Of a stretch of 64,000 bases of DNA, positions 1 to 10,837 are shown piece by piece. Each line of letters starts with the position of its first letter. Position 1 is the stretch's first letter. The position numbers and the translations under genes are program-made. The notes beneath the pieces are model-generated. The model did no database searches. It saw only the letters and a list, made by a program, of their open reading frames with translations, and was not told the origin of the DNA. This DNA is from Eublepharis macularius (taxonomy: Eukaryota; Chordata; Lepidosauria; Squamata; Eublepharidae): contig NC_072790.1 of NCBI RefSeq assembly GCF_028583425.1, positions 14,490,552-14,554,551 of the forward strand, in the 5' to 3' direction.

Positions 1-408
1 ATAAAAAGCTTAAATAACATATAGTATAGTGAAAGAAAAACAGACAAGATATGTAACAGTACAGCTAAATTAGAAAATATTACTCTTTGGGCAGCCCAGT
101 CCTAAAGCCTGGCCCAGTGCCCGCAACCACATGTCGACATATAAGTGGTGCTGCTCGGCCCCTCCCTATGGACTTTTGCAGGAGAGCCACGCCGGCGCCT
201 GAGCTTGGTAAGGTGAGGCATGGCTGCTGCCAAGACCACCTGCCCACCATTCCCGACAACCCCACCCACACCAGCCAATGGCTGCACTGCTCCGCTGACA
301 GGTCTGTGAGGGGCAAGCAGCAGTGCAGCCAATGGGGAGGCCACAATCCCCACTACCCAACAACACCCCCCCCGGTCAGGGAGCAGGCATCCCTGCTTGG
401 GGAGGCAG
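1..408. other. Unclassified GC-rich intergenic or intronic sequence
   Basis: AT-rich for about 85 bases, then GC-rich with no splice-bounded coding signal. The overlapping open frames here have low-complexity composition and resemble no protein I know. If FBXO48 extends leftward this may be intronic, but its upstream exons were not found here. Confidence 0.4.
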
Positions 409-1072
409 AAGGGCTGCCAGACCCCCGGTCGGGGCAGGGAATCCCCCGCCCCCACCCTCCCACCCCTGCCCCCACCTACCTGGCCAGCGGGGGGGCTCTC
501 ACACCTTCAATGCGTGCCCCCCTGCGGGGCTGCGCACCCCCGCGCACAGCAGCCGCCAGGATCAGGCCTGTTTTGGCCTGGATCTGGGCCCCTGTGGAGC
601 GCAGGAGCATTCCTGCGCTCCACAAGGGCCCACAATGGACCCGATCCGCACCAAAACGGGCCCAATCCATGCCAAAAGGGGCACGGATCGGGCCCATTTT
701 GGCGCGGATCGGGCCCGTTGTGGGCCACTGCGGAGTGCAGGAATGCTTCCATGCTCCACAGGGGCCTAAAACGGGCCCGATCCGTGCCAAAACAGACCCG
801 ATCCATGCCAAAATGGGCTCGGATTGGGCCCATTTTGGCGTAGATTGGGCCCGTTGTGGGCCCCTGCAGAGCGCAGGAACGCTCCTGCGCTCCACAGGGG
901 CCCACAACAGGCTCAATCCACACCCAAACGGGCTGCGTGGTGACGTCACTAAGTGACGTCATCGCGCCTGCAGAAGTGCGCGTGTGTGCGCTCTGCGTGC
1001 ACACACACCCCTCTCAGGTAAGAGCCAGGCCCCAATCTCCCACTGGGAGATCGAGGGGGCCTGGCAACCCTA
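409..1072. mobile_element. GC-rich hAT-like nonautonomous element (TAGGGTTGCCAG family), long copy
   Basis: The right end reads GGCAACCCTA and the left end is a degraded inverted match (AGGGCTGCCAGACCCC). Flanks GGAGGCAG (401-408) and GGAAGCAG (1073-1080) agree at 7 of 8 bases, which fits an 8-bp hAT target duplication. The interior is an irregular array of about 60-100 bp GC-rich subrepeats containing GGGCCCGATC and CCAAAACGGGCC on both strands. These create long spurious open frames. Another copy is at 12392-12882. Confidence 0.6.
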
Positions 1073-1119
1073 GGAAGCAGAGATAACACTGAAGGTGAAG
1101 ACAGGGCACTCACCCTCTT

Positions 1120-1391
1120 GCCAGCTTGGTGTAGTGGTTAAGAGCGCAGGACTCTAATCTGGAGAACCAGGTTTCATTCCTCACTCCTCCACCTGAGGCC
1201 AGCTGGGTGACCTTGGGTCAGTCACAACTTCTAGGAGCTCTCTCAGCTCCACCCACCTCACAGGGTGCTTTGTTGTGGGGATAATGATGACATACTTTGT
1301 AAACCGCTCTGAGTGGGTGTTGTCATCCTGAAGGGAGGCATATAAATCAAATGTTATTATTGTTATTGTTATTATTATTGTTGTTATTGCC
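1120..1391 (+). repeat. tRNA-derived SINE (squamate type), near full length
   Basis: The head carries tRNA-like pol III boxes: A box TGGTGTAGTGGTTAAGAGC and B box GGTTTCATTCC. The body contains the GTGACCTTGGGTCAGTCAC and TAAACCGCTCTGAGTGG blocks and ends in an ATT microsatellite. Related copies are at 15083-15340 and 59047-59297 on the minus strand. I take it as a Squam1/ACA-like SINE; the subfamily name is uncertain. Confidence 0.8.
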
Positions 1392-2423
1392 TGTTCAACC
1401 CCAATTCTGATGAAGGCCAGGCTGGTGGCTGCAGCCCTGTGAGCCTGCAAATCCCCCGCTGCCACTACCACCACAAGAAACAGGTCCCCCTCCCTGAAAA
1501 GTGGAACCAGAACGGTGGCAGGACCCGGCAAGAGTCGCACTTGCAGCCTGCAGCACTTGGGATCAGCCCCCAGATCCTGGAGAGGCAGGTGAGGGGTGGG
1601 TGGGTTTTTCAATGAATGACTGGAATGCCCATTGGAAACCACACAAGAGACCAGAAGGCCCATTGGAGGTGATGGGAGCGACAAACACTTACAGACTTGC
1701 GGTGGTGCCATTTGAATGCATTACTGGATCAAAAGATGCAAGGAGAACACGGGTTGGTCCTCGGGAGCCATCCTCTGCCCCTGGGGTAATGCCCCCCGGA
1801 GTGGACTGACGGTCTGCAGAACCAGGGAAACTGATCGTCCACCCCCTCTCCCATGCACCAGATTTCCCAAGTCCATCCCTGCCTCTGCAAACAGCGAAAA
1901 GGAGGGTGGTCCAGCTTCCCAGAGGAAGACCCCCAGAGACCCCAAGATGTCGCTCCATATGCCCCATCTCCCGGCAGCAACCCCCCTTTCTCCTGCATGC
2001 AGCAGTCGTTTGCCTGGCTTATCAGATGCCAGCAGCTTTGTCTGTCAGAGAATGAGAGTCCTCAGTGGTGCCCCCCCCCCGCCCCGCCAGACATACATGG
2101 GCCACACTACAATTCCCACCCCACTGTCACGGGGGGTGCGGGGTGGGCAGAGAAGCTGGATGGGGCCCCAAGGCACCACTGGACACCTGCTCCTTCTGGC
2201 AGCAGAGCCCATCCCATCCATCCCAGCCCTGAGCCAAGAATCATTCCCTGGGATGTGTGAAAAGACATCCCTACGGGGAGTTGTGGGGGGAACTACTATC
2301 ATTGTCAGGCAGGCAATCAAACAGACAGGCAGTTTGTTGTCTTTCAACTCTTATTTTATTAAACTAGAAAATGTGAAGAGGTTCTCTGGACATGTGTCTT
2401 GCCCATGTCCCTTGGCTGGAAAG
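1392..2423. other. No gene seen; unclassified sequence
   Basis: Moderately GC-rich sequence with no recognisable exon, RNA gene or named repeat. Several open frames overlap on both strands, none with a domain or splice context. Confidence 0.4.
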
Positions 2424-2435
2424 GGAGCAAAGGCA

Positions 2436-2713
2436 ATGTATTGTCGAAGGCTTTCACGGCCGGAGAATGATGGTTGTTGTGGGTTTTCTGGGCTGTATTG
2501 CCGTGGTCTTGGCATTGTAGTTCCTGACGTTTCGCCAGCAGCTGTGGCTGGCATCTTCAGAGGTGTAGCACCAAAAGACAGAGGTGACACTGAGAGATCT
2601 CTGTCTTTTGGTGCTACACCTCTGAAGATGCCAGCCACAGCTGCTGGCGAAACGTCAGGAACTACAATGCCAAGACCACGGCAATACAGCCCGGAAAACC
2701 CACAACAACCATC
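2436..2713. mobile_element. Snap-back Penelope-type repeat, family 1, with two hammerhead-like motifs
   Basis: Two arms lie head to head around a centre near 2583. The left arm begins ATGTATTGTCGAAGG and the right arm ends ACAACAACCATC, so the right arm stops about 28 bases short of the full arm seen at 58669. A perfect 12-bp duplication GGAGCAAAGGCA flanks the whole (2424-2435 and 2714-2725). Each arm carries CTGAAGA, a GCCAGC/GCTGGC hairpin and GAAACGTC (minus 2523-2563, plus 2619-2659). The long variable-length duplication argues for retroposition rather than a cut-and-paste MITE. Confidence 0.75.
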
Positions 2714-2725
2714 GGAGCAAAGGCA

Positions 2726-4669
2726 GTTTGCGCTGCAGTCTGAGCCGCAAAATCCATTCCTCATCCTGCCCTCAGAGGGGCGAGGTTGAGATGCAGGCTC
2801 CCTTGGGGAACTGCTCCCTGGGCTGGACCTGAATGGCACCCATGCAGGATCACCGGGAGCTGGAACAGCCATGCTCTTTGGTGGTAACTTGCGACCTGCC
2901 TGAAAGGGAAACAGACACATGTGTTGCAAGGGACCTGGTCCTGTGCAAGCCCCAGCCCAGTCTGCCACATTCTAGGAGGGTGTCCATGGGTGGGAGCGGC
3001 GGCGGAGCTCCATTGGCACGGGTGCAGCCCGCAGGCAGATGATGCATGCCACTCCAGCGAGAAGTCACTCATCTGCCTCCGGATGGTCTGATCCTGTGAG
3101 GGAGACAGTCGAGGGGCTGAGCACCCACCACCAACAAGGGAGTTATGAAAACCCAGTCACCCCAACCTGCGGCCGTACTTCCTCCTCTACCAGGGGAGGT
3201 GCCCAGTTGAGGGAGTCTGAACAGAGCCCCAAAATGGGAAGCTGGACACCCCCCCCCAATGACTATGTCGAGGGTGGTTCCCTGGGCAACTGCCTTTGTG
3301 ACTGGCGGGGGCAACTGCCACCCCCCCACCGGCAGGGCTCACCTGCAGGGGCTGGTGTTCAGGAGGGTGAGGGGAGGGGAGCAGCTGGTACTGATGAGCA
3401 AGCCAGGGTGCCATCATGTCAACTTCTTCTTACCTGTCAGAGTACCCTCACCCCTTCATCAGCCAGGACTCAGGTGTTAGATAACCTGCAAGGAAACTTG
3501 GGTGGGGTTTGTTAGTATGACATTCCGGACTAGGCGCTTCTTCCCTTGAGTGAGTGCAAAGCACTCCCTGATTCCTCAAAGTCCCCCAAGTGCGCTTGTG
3601 CTCCACCACCGTGAGCACCCTCTCCCTCCTCACACTCAACGTCCCTGCAGCAGGGGGCAGCTGGGCAGAGCCTCCGGCCACCTGCCAGCTTTCCTGGGTT
3701 CATGGGCCCCTCACCTGGAAGTTATATAGGATGTCCAGTGAGCTGATTGGGTGCACGGAGGGGGGCTTGCTGCCATGAGGGCGCACATGGATTTGTCTCT
3801 GTGGTAGTTGCCGTCCTATGCTCCACTGGGCCTCATGGGTGGGGTGTGATGTGGGGGGAGCTGAGTTTTCCCATTCAATGGGTGCCTATGGGCCACTTTT
3901 TTTCACAGCATAACCTTCTGCCACTGCAGAGGGCATGCTTGGGCCCGGAGCAGCTTAGGGAGCTGACGAACTTCTTGCCTGCCCCTGGCCCCTCCCCCTT
4001 TGGCACCTGCTCAGGAATTTACACCACACTTACACCTCTGCCTGGACACCTGTCCTGGCTGCCGCCACTGGGCTGCAGCAGGGGTGTGCCTTGCTTGGCC
4101 ACTGGCGGAGGGGCGGGGGTTACACTCACAATGACGTAAACCTTAGTCCACTCCCTGAGCGCTTTCAACCCACCCCTTAGGATTGCACAGTGCCCAAAAT
4201 TTTATACGCTACAGTCTGTATTCAACTTTATACTTTTCATTTTATATTTAACGTTTTTAAAACTTTAGTTTTATAATTGGTCTATGTCCATATTAACTAT
4301 TCTTAATTTTTTGTAATTTGCAAGTACATAATCAAAGAAATCTCTCCAATTCCCCTGAAATTCCAGTGTTGGTCGGTTGTGCATATAAGAATTTAGTTTA
4401 GCCATAGATGCATATTCTTACCTATTCTTGAGCAGTGTGGGCAATGTTCAAATGTGCTTCTAAATCTCACCCTTGACAATAGTCTTAAATTTTATTTCTG
4501 AAACAACTATGGAGGGAGCTGCAGCTCCAAGGGAGAGGTAACAAAGACACATCCCACAAGCAAAACTCCAATCATAGACATCTGGATCCAAGCCTACAGT
4601 TACTGACGTATGTCAGTATTATTTCAGCGGCCCTTTTGATTTCTTCTTCTTCCCATTTATTTTTATCAG
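2726..4669. other. Probable FBXO48 intron; no exon recognised
   Basis: This region ends in a pyrimidine-rich tract and the acceptor AG at 4668-4669. The upstream FBXO48 coding part, which holds the F-box, is not visible here. From about 4200 on the sequence is AT-rich and unique-looking; 2760-4140 is GC-rich without a clear repeat class. Confidence 0.5.
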
Positions 4670-4831
4670 ATCACACTGCTGAGAAACTATCGGAAAAGCA
4701 AAGTGAAGTATGAGTGGTTGAGCGGGAAGTATAGCAACATTCGTTCCCGTAGTGGCTTGCCAGAAAAGAGCATGTATCCCATGGATGCGGACACCTGGGG
4801 AGAAATCCTGGAAGCAGAATTGGAGCGCTAA
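4670..4831 (+). CDS. FBXO48: FBXO48 terminal coding exon (F-box only protein 48, C-terminal 53 residues)
   Basis: After a polypyrimidine tract and AG acceptor (TTTTTATCAG), the frame runs from ITLLRNYRKSKVKYEWLSGK to a TAA at 4829-4831. It closely matches my recollection of the human FBXO48 C-terminus, including the shared blocks KYSNI/RYSNI, MYPMDADTWGEILEAELER and the stop position. FBXO48 is a small F-box protein, an SCF ubiquitin-ligase substrate adaptor reported to act on active AMPK. The F-box itself lies upstream and is not in this exon. The gene is convergent with PLEK (stop codons 18.5 kb apart), matching human gene order. The start phase is taken as 0 from the acceptor. Confidence 0.94.
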   Translation: MTLLRNYRKSKVKYEWLSGKYSNIRSRSGLPEKSMYPMDADTWGEILEAELER

Positions 4832-5499
4832 GGAGTCCTTCTCAGCGACTAGTTGAACTGATTAGCACAAATATTTAACGGCGTACTGTATTTAACATTT
4901 GTTGGGGGCCAAGGGGAAAAACAACTGCTCTATCAAACTTTGATGTTTTGCACTTTTAGAACTTCTGGCTTTTTCATTCTCTTTTGGAAAGGTTAAGTTG
5001 CTGGGTTTATATTTTCAGTCCACTATTGCAGGGACTTATTTCTTGGATTCGCTCCAAATGCACTTTGACAATAATGACTAATATTTTTAAATGCTTGGAC
5101 GTGTGCTCTTCTTGAATAAGAATAAACCATGATAGCATAATCATGAGCAAAGAAGGGGAAAGAAAAGGAAAGGAAATGCTTACAACATCAACAAAATCAG
5201 CAAAAGTATTCTGGTTTAGATCTGGGGTCAAGGAGTGCAGACATATTTCACCATCTGTTCCTAGGGAAGATTGCTTCTTATCTTCAAGCCATACATGTGG
5301 TATTACTGGGTGTACAAGAAGACCAGAAAAAAGTTGCACTGTGTATGAGTAAATGTCATATTCACTAGTCCTGCCGACCAGACTTGACAATTCCATTCTT
5401 CAGAGCTGTGGATATAATTCTCTCTAAGGCCTAATTTCATTTTCTTGAAGGGCTGCTACCTTTTTGAGACCTTGCTGTTGTGTTTTATATTTATTGAAC
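4832..5499 (+). other. FBXO48: FBXO48 3' untranslated and downstream region
   Basis: AT-rich sequence directly after the stop codon with a candidate AATAAA polyadenylation signal at 5121-5126. The transcript end is inferred only from that hexamer. Minus-strand open frames across it have no recognisable domain. Confidence 0.5.
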
Positions 5500-5502
5500 A
5501 AT

Positions 5503-6348
5503 GGCTGTCGTCACACGGGCATCTCTTCCGTTAAATTTACAGCATATAGCGTCCTACCTGTTATCGTCGCAGTAACGTTTCTTTGGGTCACCTAACGGCA
5601 CTTCACGCCACCAGCTGTCCACACCGTGCAGAAGCAGCTCCTCCCCCCCCTTTTTTATTATTCTGGCATTTAATTCCGCTATAACGGAATAACAGCATAT
5701 AAACATTCCGTTAGAGCAAAACATTACGATCCTTTTGTTTTTCCAACTTTGAAATTATGTAAATAGCCCTTTGCCTACAGAAAACTCCCTGGCCGATTCC
5801 AGACGACTAACCTTAAGTCGCCTCATGCCGCCCTCTTCCGGATCGCGACGGGGAAAATGCGAAATATCGTGTTTCCTCGCGCGAGTTTTGCGCGATGACG
5901 CGCAAAACTCGCGCGAGGAAACGCGATATTTCGCATTTTCCCCATCGCGATCCGGAAGAGGGCGGCATGAGGCGACTTAAGGTTAGTCGTCTGGAATCGG
6001 CCCCTGTCTGACGTGATCCCCATCGCTGACGACGCTGCCATGGCGACTGAGTCATTTTTACTTCAGCAGAAAGTTTGCATTGTGTTATGTCGTTATGGCG
6101 TTATAAGGACATAATAAAATAAAAAAAGGGGGAGTCGCAGGAAGAAATGGATTCTGGGATTGAAGGGAGGGTATAGGACGTTGCAAGGCGAAATACATCG
6201 ATGTGAGGCATTCATACTGAGGCACAAAATAGAGCGACTATCAAGCACAAAGCAGAAGAGAGAAAATCGCTACAGTGTTGGAATAAGGTGGGTGTTTGCC
6301 GGGAAAGCGCCATTTTAGCGCTAAATAAAAGCCCGTGTGACGACGGCC
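5503..6348. mobile_element. PIF/Harbinger-like MITE (GGCCGTCGTCACACGG termini)
   Basis: Ends are inverted: GGCTGTCGTCACACGGGC at the left and GCCCGTGTGACGACGGCC at the right. The 3-bp flank AAT occurs on both sides (5500-5502, 6349-6351). A second member with TAT flanks is at 20808-21855. It contains a separate palindromic element at 5791-6002 and no transposase. Confidence 0.7.
5791..6002. mobile_element. Near-perfect 212-bp palindromic MITE nested in the larger element
   Basis: Termini GGCCGATTCCAGACG and its reverse complement enclose two arms of about 105 bp that match almost throughout, with a tiny centre at GCGATGACGC. CCT flanks both sides (5788-5790, 6003-6005), fitting a 3-bp Harbinger-type duplication. 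The mirrored open frames on the two strands share their C-terminal sequence, as palindromy predicts, and are not genes. Confidence 0.75.
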
Positions 6349-6351
6349 AAT

Positions 6352-7340
6352 ATTGTATATTTAAACAATTTTTAAGCAGCTTGATCCACAAAGATTAAAC
6401 AGGTGAAAGTTTTCTCATCACTTTGGCACTGTGCTAAGAAAACTGGCTGAATGTCTTTGTGGCAAAACAGTTATTAAAGGTCAGTTTTCAAAATGGGGAG
6501 GTCACCCTGTTCTAGTGTTGTCAACTGCCTGTAGGAAAAAAAATATCCTTTCCCTTTAACAGAGGCTTAATGACATGTAATTTGCCAGGTGATGTGATTT
6601 ACCTGCCTGCCACGAAAAACTTCAGCTGCCTATTTCCACACGGGAAGTCTCTATTAAGGGGACAGGGCATATTTCTGCAGGCCTTTAGGCAGCCCTATTC
6701 CATCCAGCCTTCAGTCTATGACTACTCCGCTTCTTATTGAGTTAAGGATTTACTGAGTAAAAGTTTCATTTCATCTCCTCTTCAGATGGAAAATCTAGAA
6801 TTAAACAGCCCATTGCAAGGGAAAGCAGTTGAAGTACCAGCAAGATCTGGTATGTGTATAAGAGAAAAGGTTTGTGTGTTTGGGACCCAGTTGACTCTGA
6901 TCACTCCATCCTCTTCATGGGAGCCACATCCTTAATATGTGGTCTGAAGAGGGCAGCTGAACGTATTGACTTGGAAGAAAGTTTCACCAGTTCCGGTGGA
7001 CATGATTTCCTAGTCGGTTTTACACAGGCGTGCTGCCACAGAATGCCTTCTTTTAAAGGGAGATTTCATATCCAAAGGCAGCAGACCTCTGAATCCCAGC
7101 ACTAGGAGGCAACATCAGAACTTGACCTCCGTGCGTTGTCTGTTGACTCTCCAGGGCAACTGGTTGGCTGCAGTGTGAAACGGGATGCCGGACCAGAAGA
7201 ACCACAGGCCTGATCCAGCAAGGCTCTTCTTACGTATGCAGACAGCTCTCTGTTTTACACGGACGAAATTACAGGATTATATGAAAGTACTGAACCCTCT
7301 TACTCTATCTCAAGAGTACAAGTCACCTAATTCAGAATGT
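6352..7340. other. No gene seen; mostly unclassified
   Basis: AT-rich single-copy-looking DNA. One 64-base stretch (6786-6849) is open and bounded by AG and GT but resembles no protein I know. The piece 7150-7260 has the look of old repeat debris. Confidence 0.35.
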
Positions 7341-7504
7341 TCAGAGAAGAATGTTCAGACGACAGAGATCAGTTCCCCTGGAGGAAATGGCAGCTTTGGA
7401 AGGTGAATTCCTTGGCATTGTACCCTGCTGAGGTTCCTCCCCTCCCCTCCCTGTGTTTCACCCCAAAATCTCCAGGAATTTCCCAAACCAGAAGTGGCAA
7501 CCCT
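7341..7504. repeat. Fold-back MITE (AGGGTTGCCAACC family), partial
   Basis: Contains AGATCAGTTCCCCTGGAG, then TCTCCAGGAATTTCCCAAAC and terminal GTGGCAACCCTA. The left terminus is missing. Confidence 0.6.
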
Positions 7505-7518
7505 ACTTAGGATAGTCA

Positions 7519-7651
7519 CATGCTGTCAGCTTAACCTGTCTCACAAGGTTATTGTAAAGATAAAACGGAGGAGAAGAGAATGATGTAAGCCACTTTGGGT
7601 CCCCACTGCAGAGAAAGGTGAGGTATAAATGCAATAAATAAATAAATAAAA
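7519..7651 (+). repeat. SINE 3' portion
   Basis: Matches the tail half of the tRNA SINEs elsewhere: CACAAGGTTATTGTAAAG, GTAAGCCACTTTGGGTCC, GTATAAATGCAATAAATAAA. No tRNA head is present. Confidence 0.6.
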
Positions 7652-7869
7652 CTTGGAGAACGCAGCACATCTGTATACAGAGTATGACTAGACCATTTAT
7701 ACTGCAAGGGAAATGAAGGAACCATTAGGCTAAGCTGACCCAGTATGGCAAGTATTTTTGGCTACCCACTAAAACCAAATCATTTTTGCGTGGCCAAATT
7801 TATGTCTAGGAACTTCTCAATAGGGGTTCGCGTCCTGTTGAAAAAGAAGAGAAATTAGTTCTGATTTTG

Positions 7870-8360
7870 TTTTTCCCCCCTTTTATCTAATTTATTTTAT
7901 TATTGCTTTTTATTTAAAACATTTCTATGCCATTTTCTGACCCAAGGCAGAGAATATTAAAACCTTAAAATATGTTAAACATTAAAACGTTTCAGACATT
8001 GCAAGCAGCATTTCAAATATAAATATATATAGAATATGTAAAGCAATTAAATGAACAGGGCTTCTAAGAGCAAGGGAATGCCAAACAAACAAAACATCGT
8101 CACCTGCTTGTGGTAAATGAGGATAGAGGGAGACAAGCAAATCTCACTGGGGAGGGAGTTCGAAAGGGTTAGCGCCCTGACCAAAAAGGCCCTTTCTCAG
8201 ATTGTCACCCATCTAGCCACAGAAGGTGAGGGCAACCGAAAGCACCGAAAGGGGACCAGAGAGGTCAGGTAGGTTCATATGGGAGTTGGTGTATTTAGAA
8301 CTGTCTCCACATGTGTTTCCTGGTTAAGGATGCAAATAGTCCTGAAGAATAACATCCTTT
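7870..8360. repeat. Old LINE fragment (CR1/L2-like 3' region), tentative
   Basis: The stretch around 8150-8210 (GGGAGTTCGAAAGGGTTAG, AAAAAGGCCCTTTCTC) resembles the 3' untranslated region of CR1/L2-group LINEs common in reptiles. This is a recollection of a pattern, not an alignment. Confidence 0.35.
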
Positions 8361-9790
8361 AACAGAGGTTTAATGTGTGGACGCAGGCCGCTGATGCTTC
8401 TCATGGCATGGAGCAAACCACATTATTGGCTAAATAATATTCCATTAAAGTTCTACTAAAGGGACCCGGCATTCCCCCCCCCCCACTCCAGGCAGTTGGC
8501 TATCCTGTTCCTGGTGGCAGTTCAAGACTTTAAAAATTATTATTATGGAAAACCATTTTTAGTTGACTTTCCATCAATTTTTGCTCCGTTTCTCATGGGT
8601 TTCTTCATATTCATTTTTTACCAGATGGATTGTTATTTTATATATTTAAAAAATAAAATGCTAGATAAAAATGTCAGGCGTGAAGAAAGAAAAAAACTCA
8701 GACAAAATAACAAAATCAGTGACTTACAAGATGTGAAAACACATCCTAAAATATAAAAGGCAAACTGTGTTGCCAACGACTCACTTTTTATCCCCTCACA
8801 GGCATAGTACATGGGGATAAGAAGTGAGTTGCGGGAACATGGTTTGCCTTCCTACTGCCTCCTCACAGCCTCTGGAGGCCCGAGAAGGCCCAACACGCCT
8901 TTCCACCGCCTTTGCCAGGCCCTTCCACCGCCTTGGGGCTTCCAGAGGCCTGGGAAGCCTCAGCCCAGTGAAGGGAAGACCCAGCACGGCTGCTGGAAGG
9001 CATGGCGCCGCAGCCCGGCATGCAGCTGATTCGATGGACCCTCTCCTGGTGGCAGAGCACCTGTGCTTCACAGTGGCATCGGTTACCACCAGGAGGGGCC
9101 ACTCAAATTGGCAGCACCTGTCCTGGCAGCAAGTGGCCACTTAGCAGCAGCATCGTTTGCCACTGGGACAGAGCCCGCTATCCACTGCTGCTGCTGCTCT
9201 CGCCACCACCTCCTCCAGCCACCCCAGTGCCAGCATGCATGTGTGTGTAATTTTTACTTTAATAGTAGAAATAGTCTTGTGTTCTCTCTCCCTATCTGGC
9301 ACCTGTGATGCTAAGCATTCTTTCTCTCATTGTACTATCAAATCTGGAATATTAACAGCAAGATTAGTGGAGAAAGACCTCCCAATTGTCATCCCTTCAG
9401 GACAAGTCACTTTGATCTTATTTTGTACCTCCATCTACACACTAAGGAAAAAATCACACTAGAAGCGCCTAATATTAATCTAGCATCATTTGTTTAGTAT
9501 ATGGTAGAAACCACCTACCCTAGTTTATGGAATCAGTGCCATTCAACATTCCTGTCTTTGCTTAAATTTTCATCATGGTGTTCTTAGTAATCTTTGCTTT
9601 AGTAACTATTCCTTTGATGTTGTATATTATTTTGATTAAGCCTCATGTTAGATAGTTAGATGGTTTGTGGCTGATGGTGGCGTTTACATCTGCCTTGTGA
9701 ATGGGAAATGGGCTGTTCTTCATGTTGTTCTGTATTTGTTGTAGAGTGTTTTTTTAAATTATTGCCTTTGTTATTATTCCTGTATATGAC
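8361..9790. other. No gene seen; unclassified sequence
   Basis: Contains a short frame at 8496-8756 rich in aromatic and basic residues without known domain, and a GC-rich block at 8830-9240. Neither has splice signals or recognised homology. Confidence 0.35.
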
Positions 9791-10015
9791 TTGTCAGGGC
9801 CTGCCACAGCTGCTGCTGGGCAGGGTGCTGGGCAGTCTGCTCCTGACGTCAAAGGGGGGCCAGGGATTCTGCGGGACCCTGCTCTGTGGAAGGAGGGGAG
9901 GTATACATCACCCAGACTCCCTCTCACTCCACTTGCAGGCCTGCTCGGCCCATGCCACTCACTCCCCTTGGTGGTGGTGGTGGTGGTGGTGGTGGCGGTG
10001 GCGGTGGTGGTGGTG

Positions 10016-10050
<35 letters not shown>

Positions 10051-10835
10051 CGCCGCCGCTGCCGCCGCCGCCGCCTCCGCCGCCGCCTCCTCCTCCATCC
10101 ACTCTCCTCCTCGCCTTTGCTCTCACTCTGCTCTACTCCATCACTCCTACTCAAACCCACCACCCCAGAGCTCTTCCCAGTCAGCTTTTATAGGGCTTTC
10201 TATCACCACCCCGTCCTCCTTGCAGGTCCTGCCTGCCAGGCCACGCCCCTCCATGGCCTCCCAGCATTGGCCTGGGCTGTCTCAAGCTGTTGCAGCAGGG
10301 GTAGCTGTCTGGGCTGTCTGGATCCGCAACAGCTGCATCACGTTGGCTGGCTGCTGGGCATCTCTGGCTGAGCTGATTACTGAAGGTCGGTCCAGCTGTG
10401 GCCGCTTGGCTGGCTGCCCCGCTCTTCTCACAGAATGCCTTCAGCAGCTCCACCGGGAGGGGCTGGTTTCTGAGTGCTTCCTGAGCCAGGTTGCTGTCTT
10501 CAAACTGAGGTGGAGGCTGGGGCGTGGCTCTGAGTTGCTGTGGCTGCTTCCCCTCCTTGGCTGGTAAGGGCTCTGTTTGGGCTGCTGCTGGGTCCCTATT
10601 CTTCCTGCCTCTGTCCTCTCCCTCTGTCCTGCTCAGCCCTCTATCCTCTCCCTGGAGGGTGGGACTAGCTTGCCTCTCCCTGCCCCCTCTAGCTCTCTGG
10701 GGCCTTGGCCCTTTGCCCTCCTCCTCTGGTGTAGGCAGGTTCTGGCCCGGGCTGCTGGCTGAGGCGGCAGGACTACTGTCTTCTGGCTGCCTCCCCCTGC
10801 TTCCTCCTGTTGAGGCTGAGGCCTGTGCCTCAGAC
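9791..10835. other. GC-rich block of unknown class
   Basis: Begins TCAGGGCCTGCCACAG and runs to the Sauria SINE at 10838. The minus strand has a TATAAAAG box (about 10184-10191) and open low-complexity frames (Pro, Gln, Ser, Glu rich). It could be the 5' part of a retroelement or a CpG-rich unique region. I see no diagnostic motif to choose. Confidence 0.3.
9970..10100. repeat. Compound trinucleotide microsatellite (GGT, CGT, CGC, CTC)
   Basis: A run of GGT units passes through GGC-interrupted GGT into CGT units, then CGC units and CTC. All remain in one 3-base register, so six frames are open and give Gly, Val, Arg, Ala or Pro homopolymers. Confidence 0.9.
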
Positions 10836-10837
10836 CC

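Noticed and set aside
87-956. 289-codon plus-strand frame and overlapping frames on both strands
   Set aside because: It lies across a GC-rich hAT-like element with internal subrepeats; composition, not selection, keeps the frames open.
1120-1190. tRNA gene
   Set aside because: A and B boxes belong to a SINE head with a long repeated body; no acceptor stem pairing was evident.
5771-6055. Mirrored open frames on both strands
   Set aside because: They are the two arms of one palindrome.
9708-10567. Long frames with Gly, Val, Arg or Pro runs
   Set aside because: They arise from the in-register trinucleotide microsatellite.
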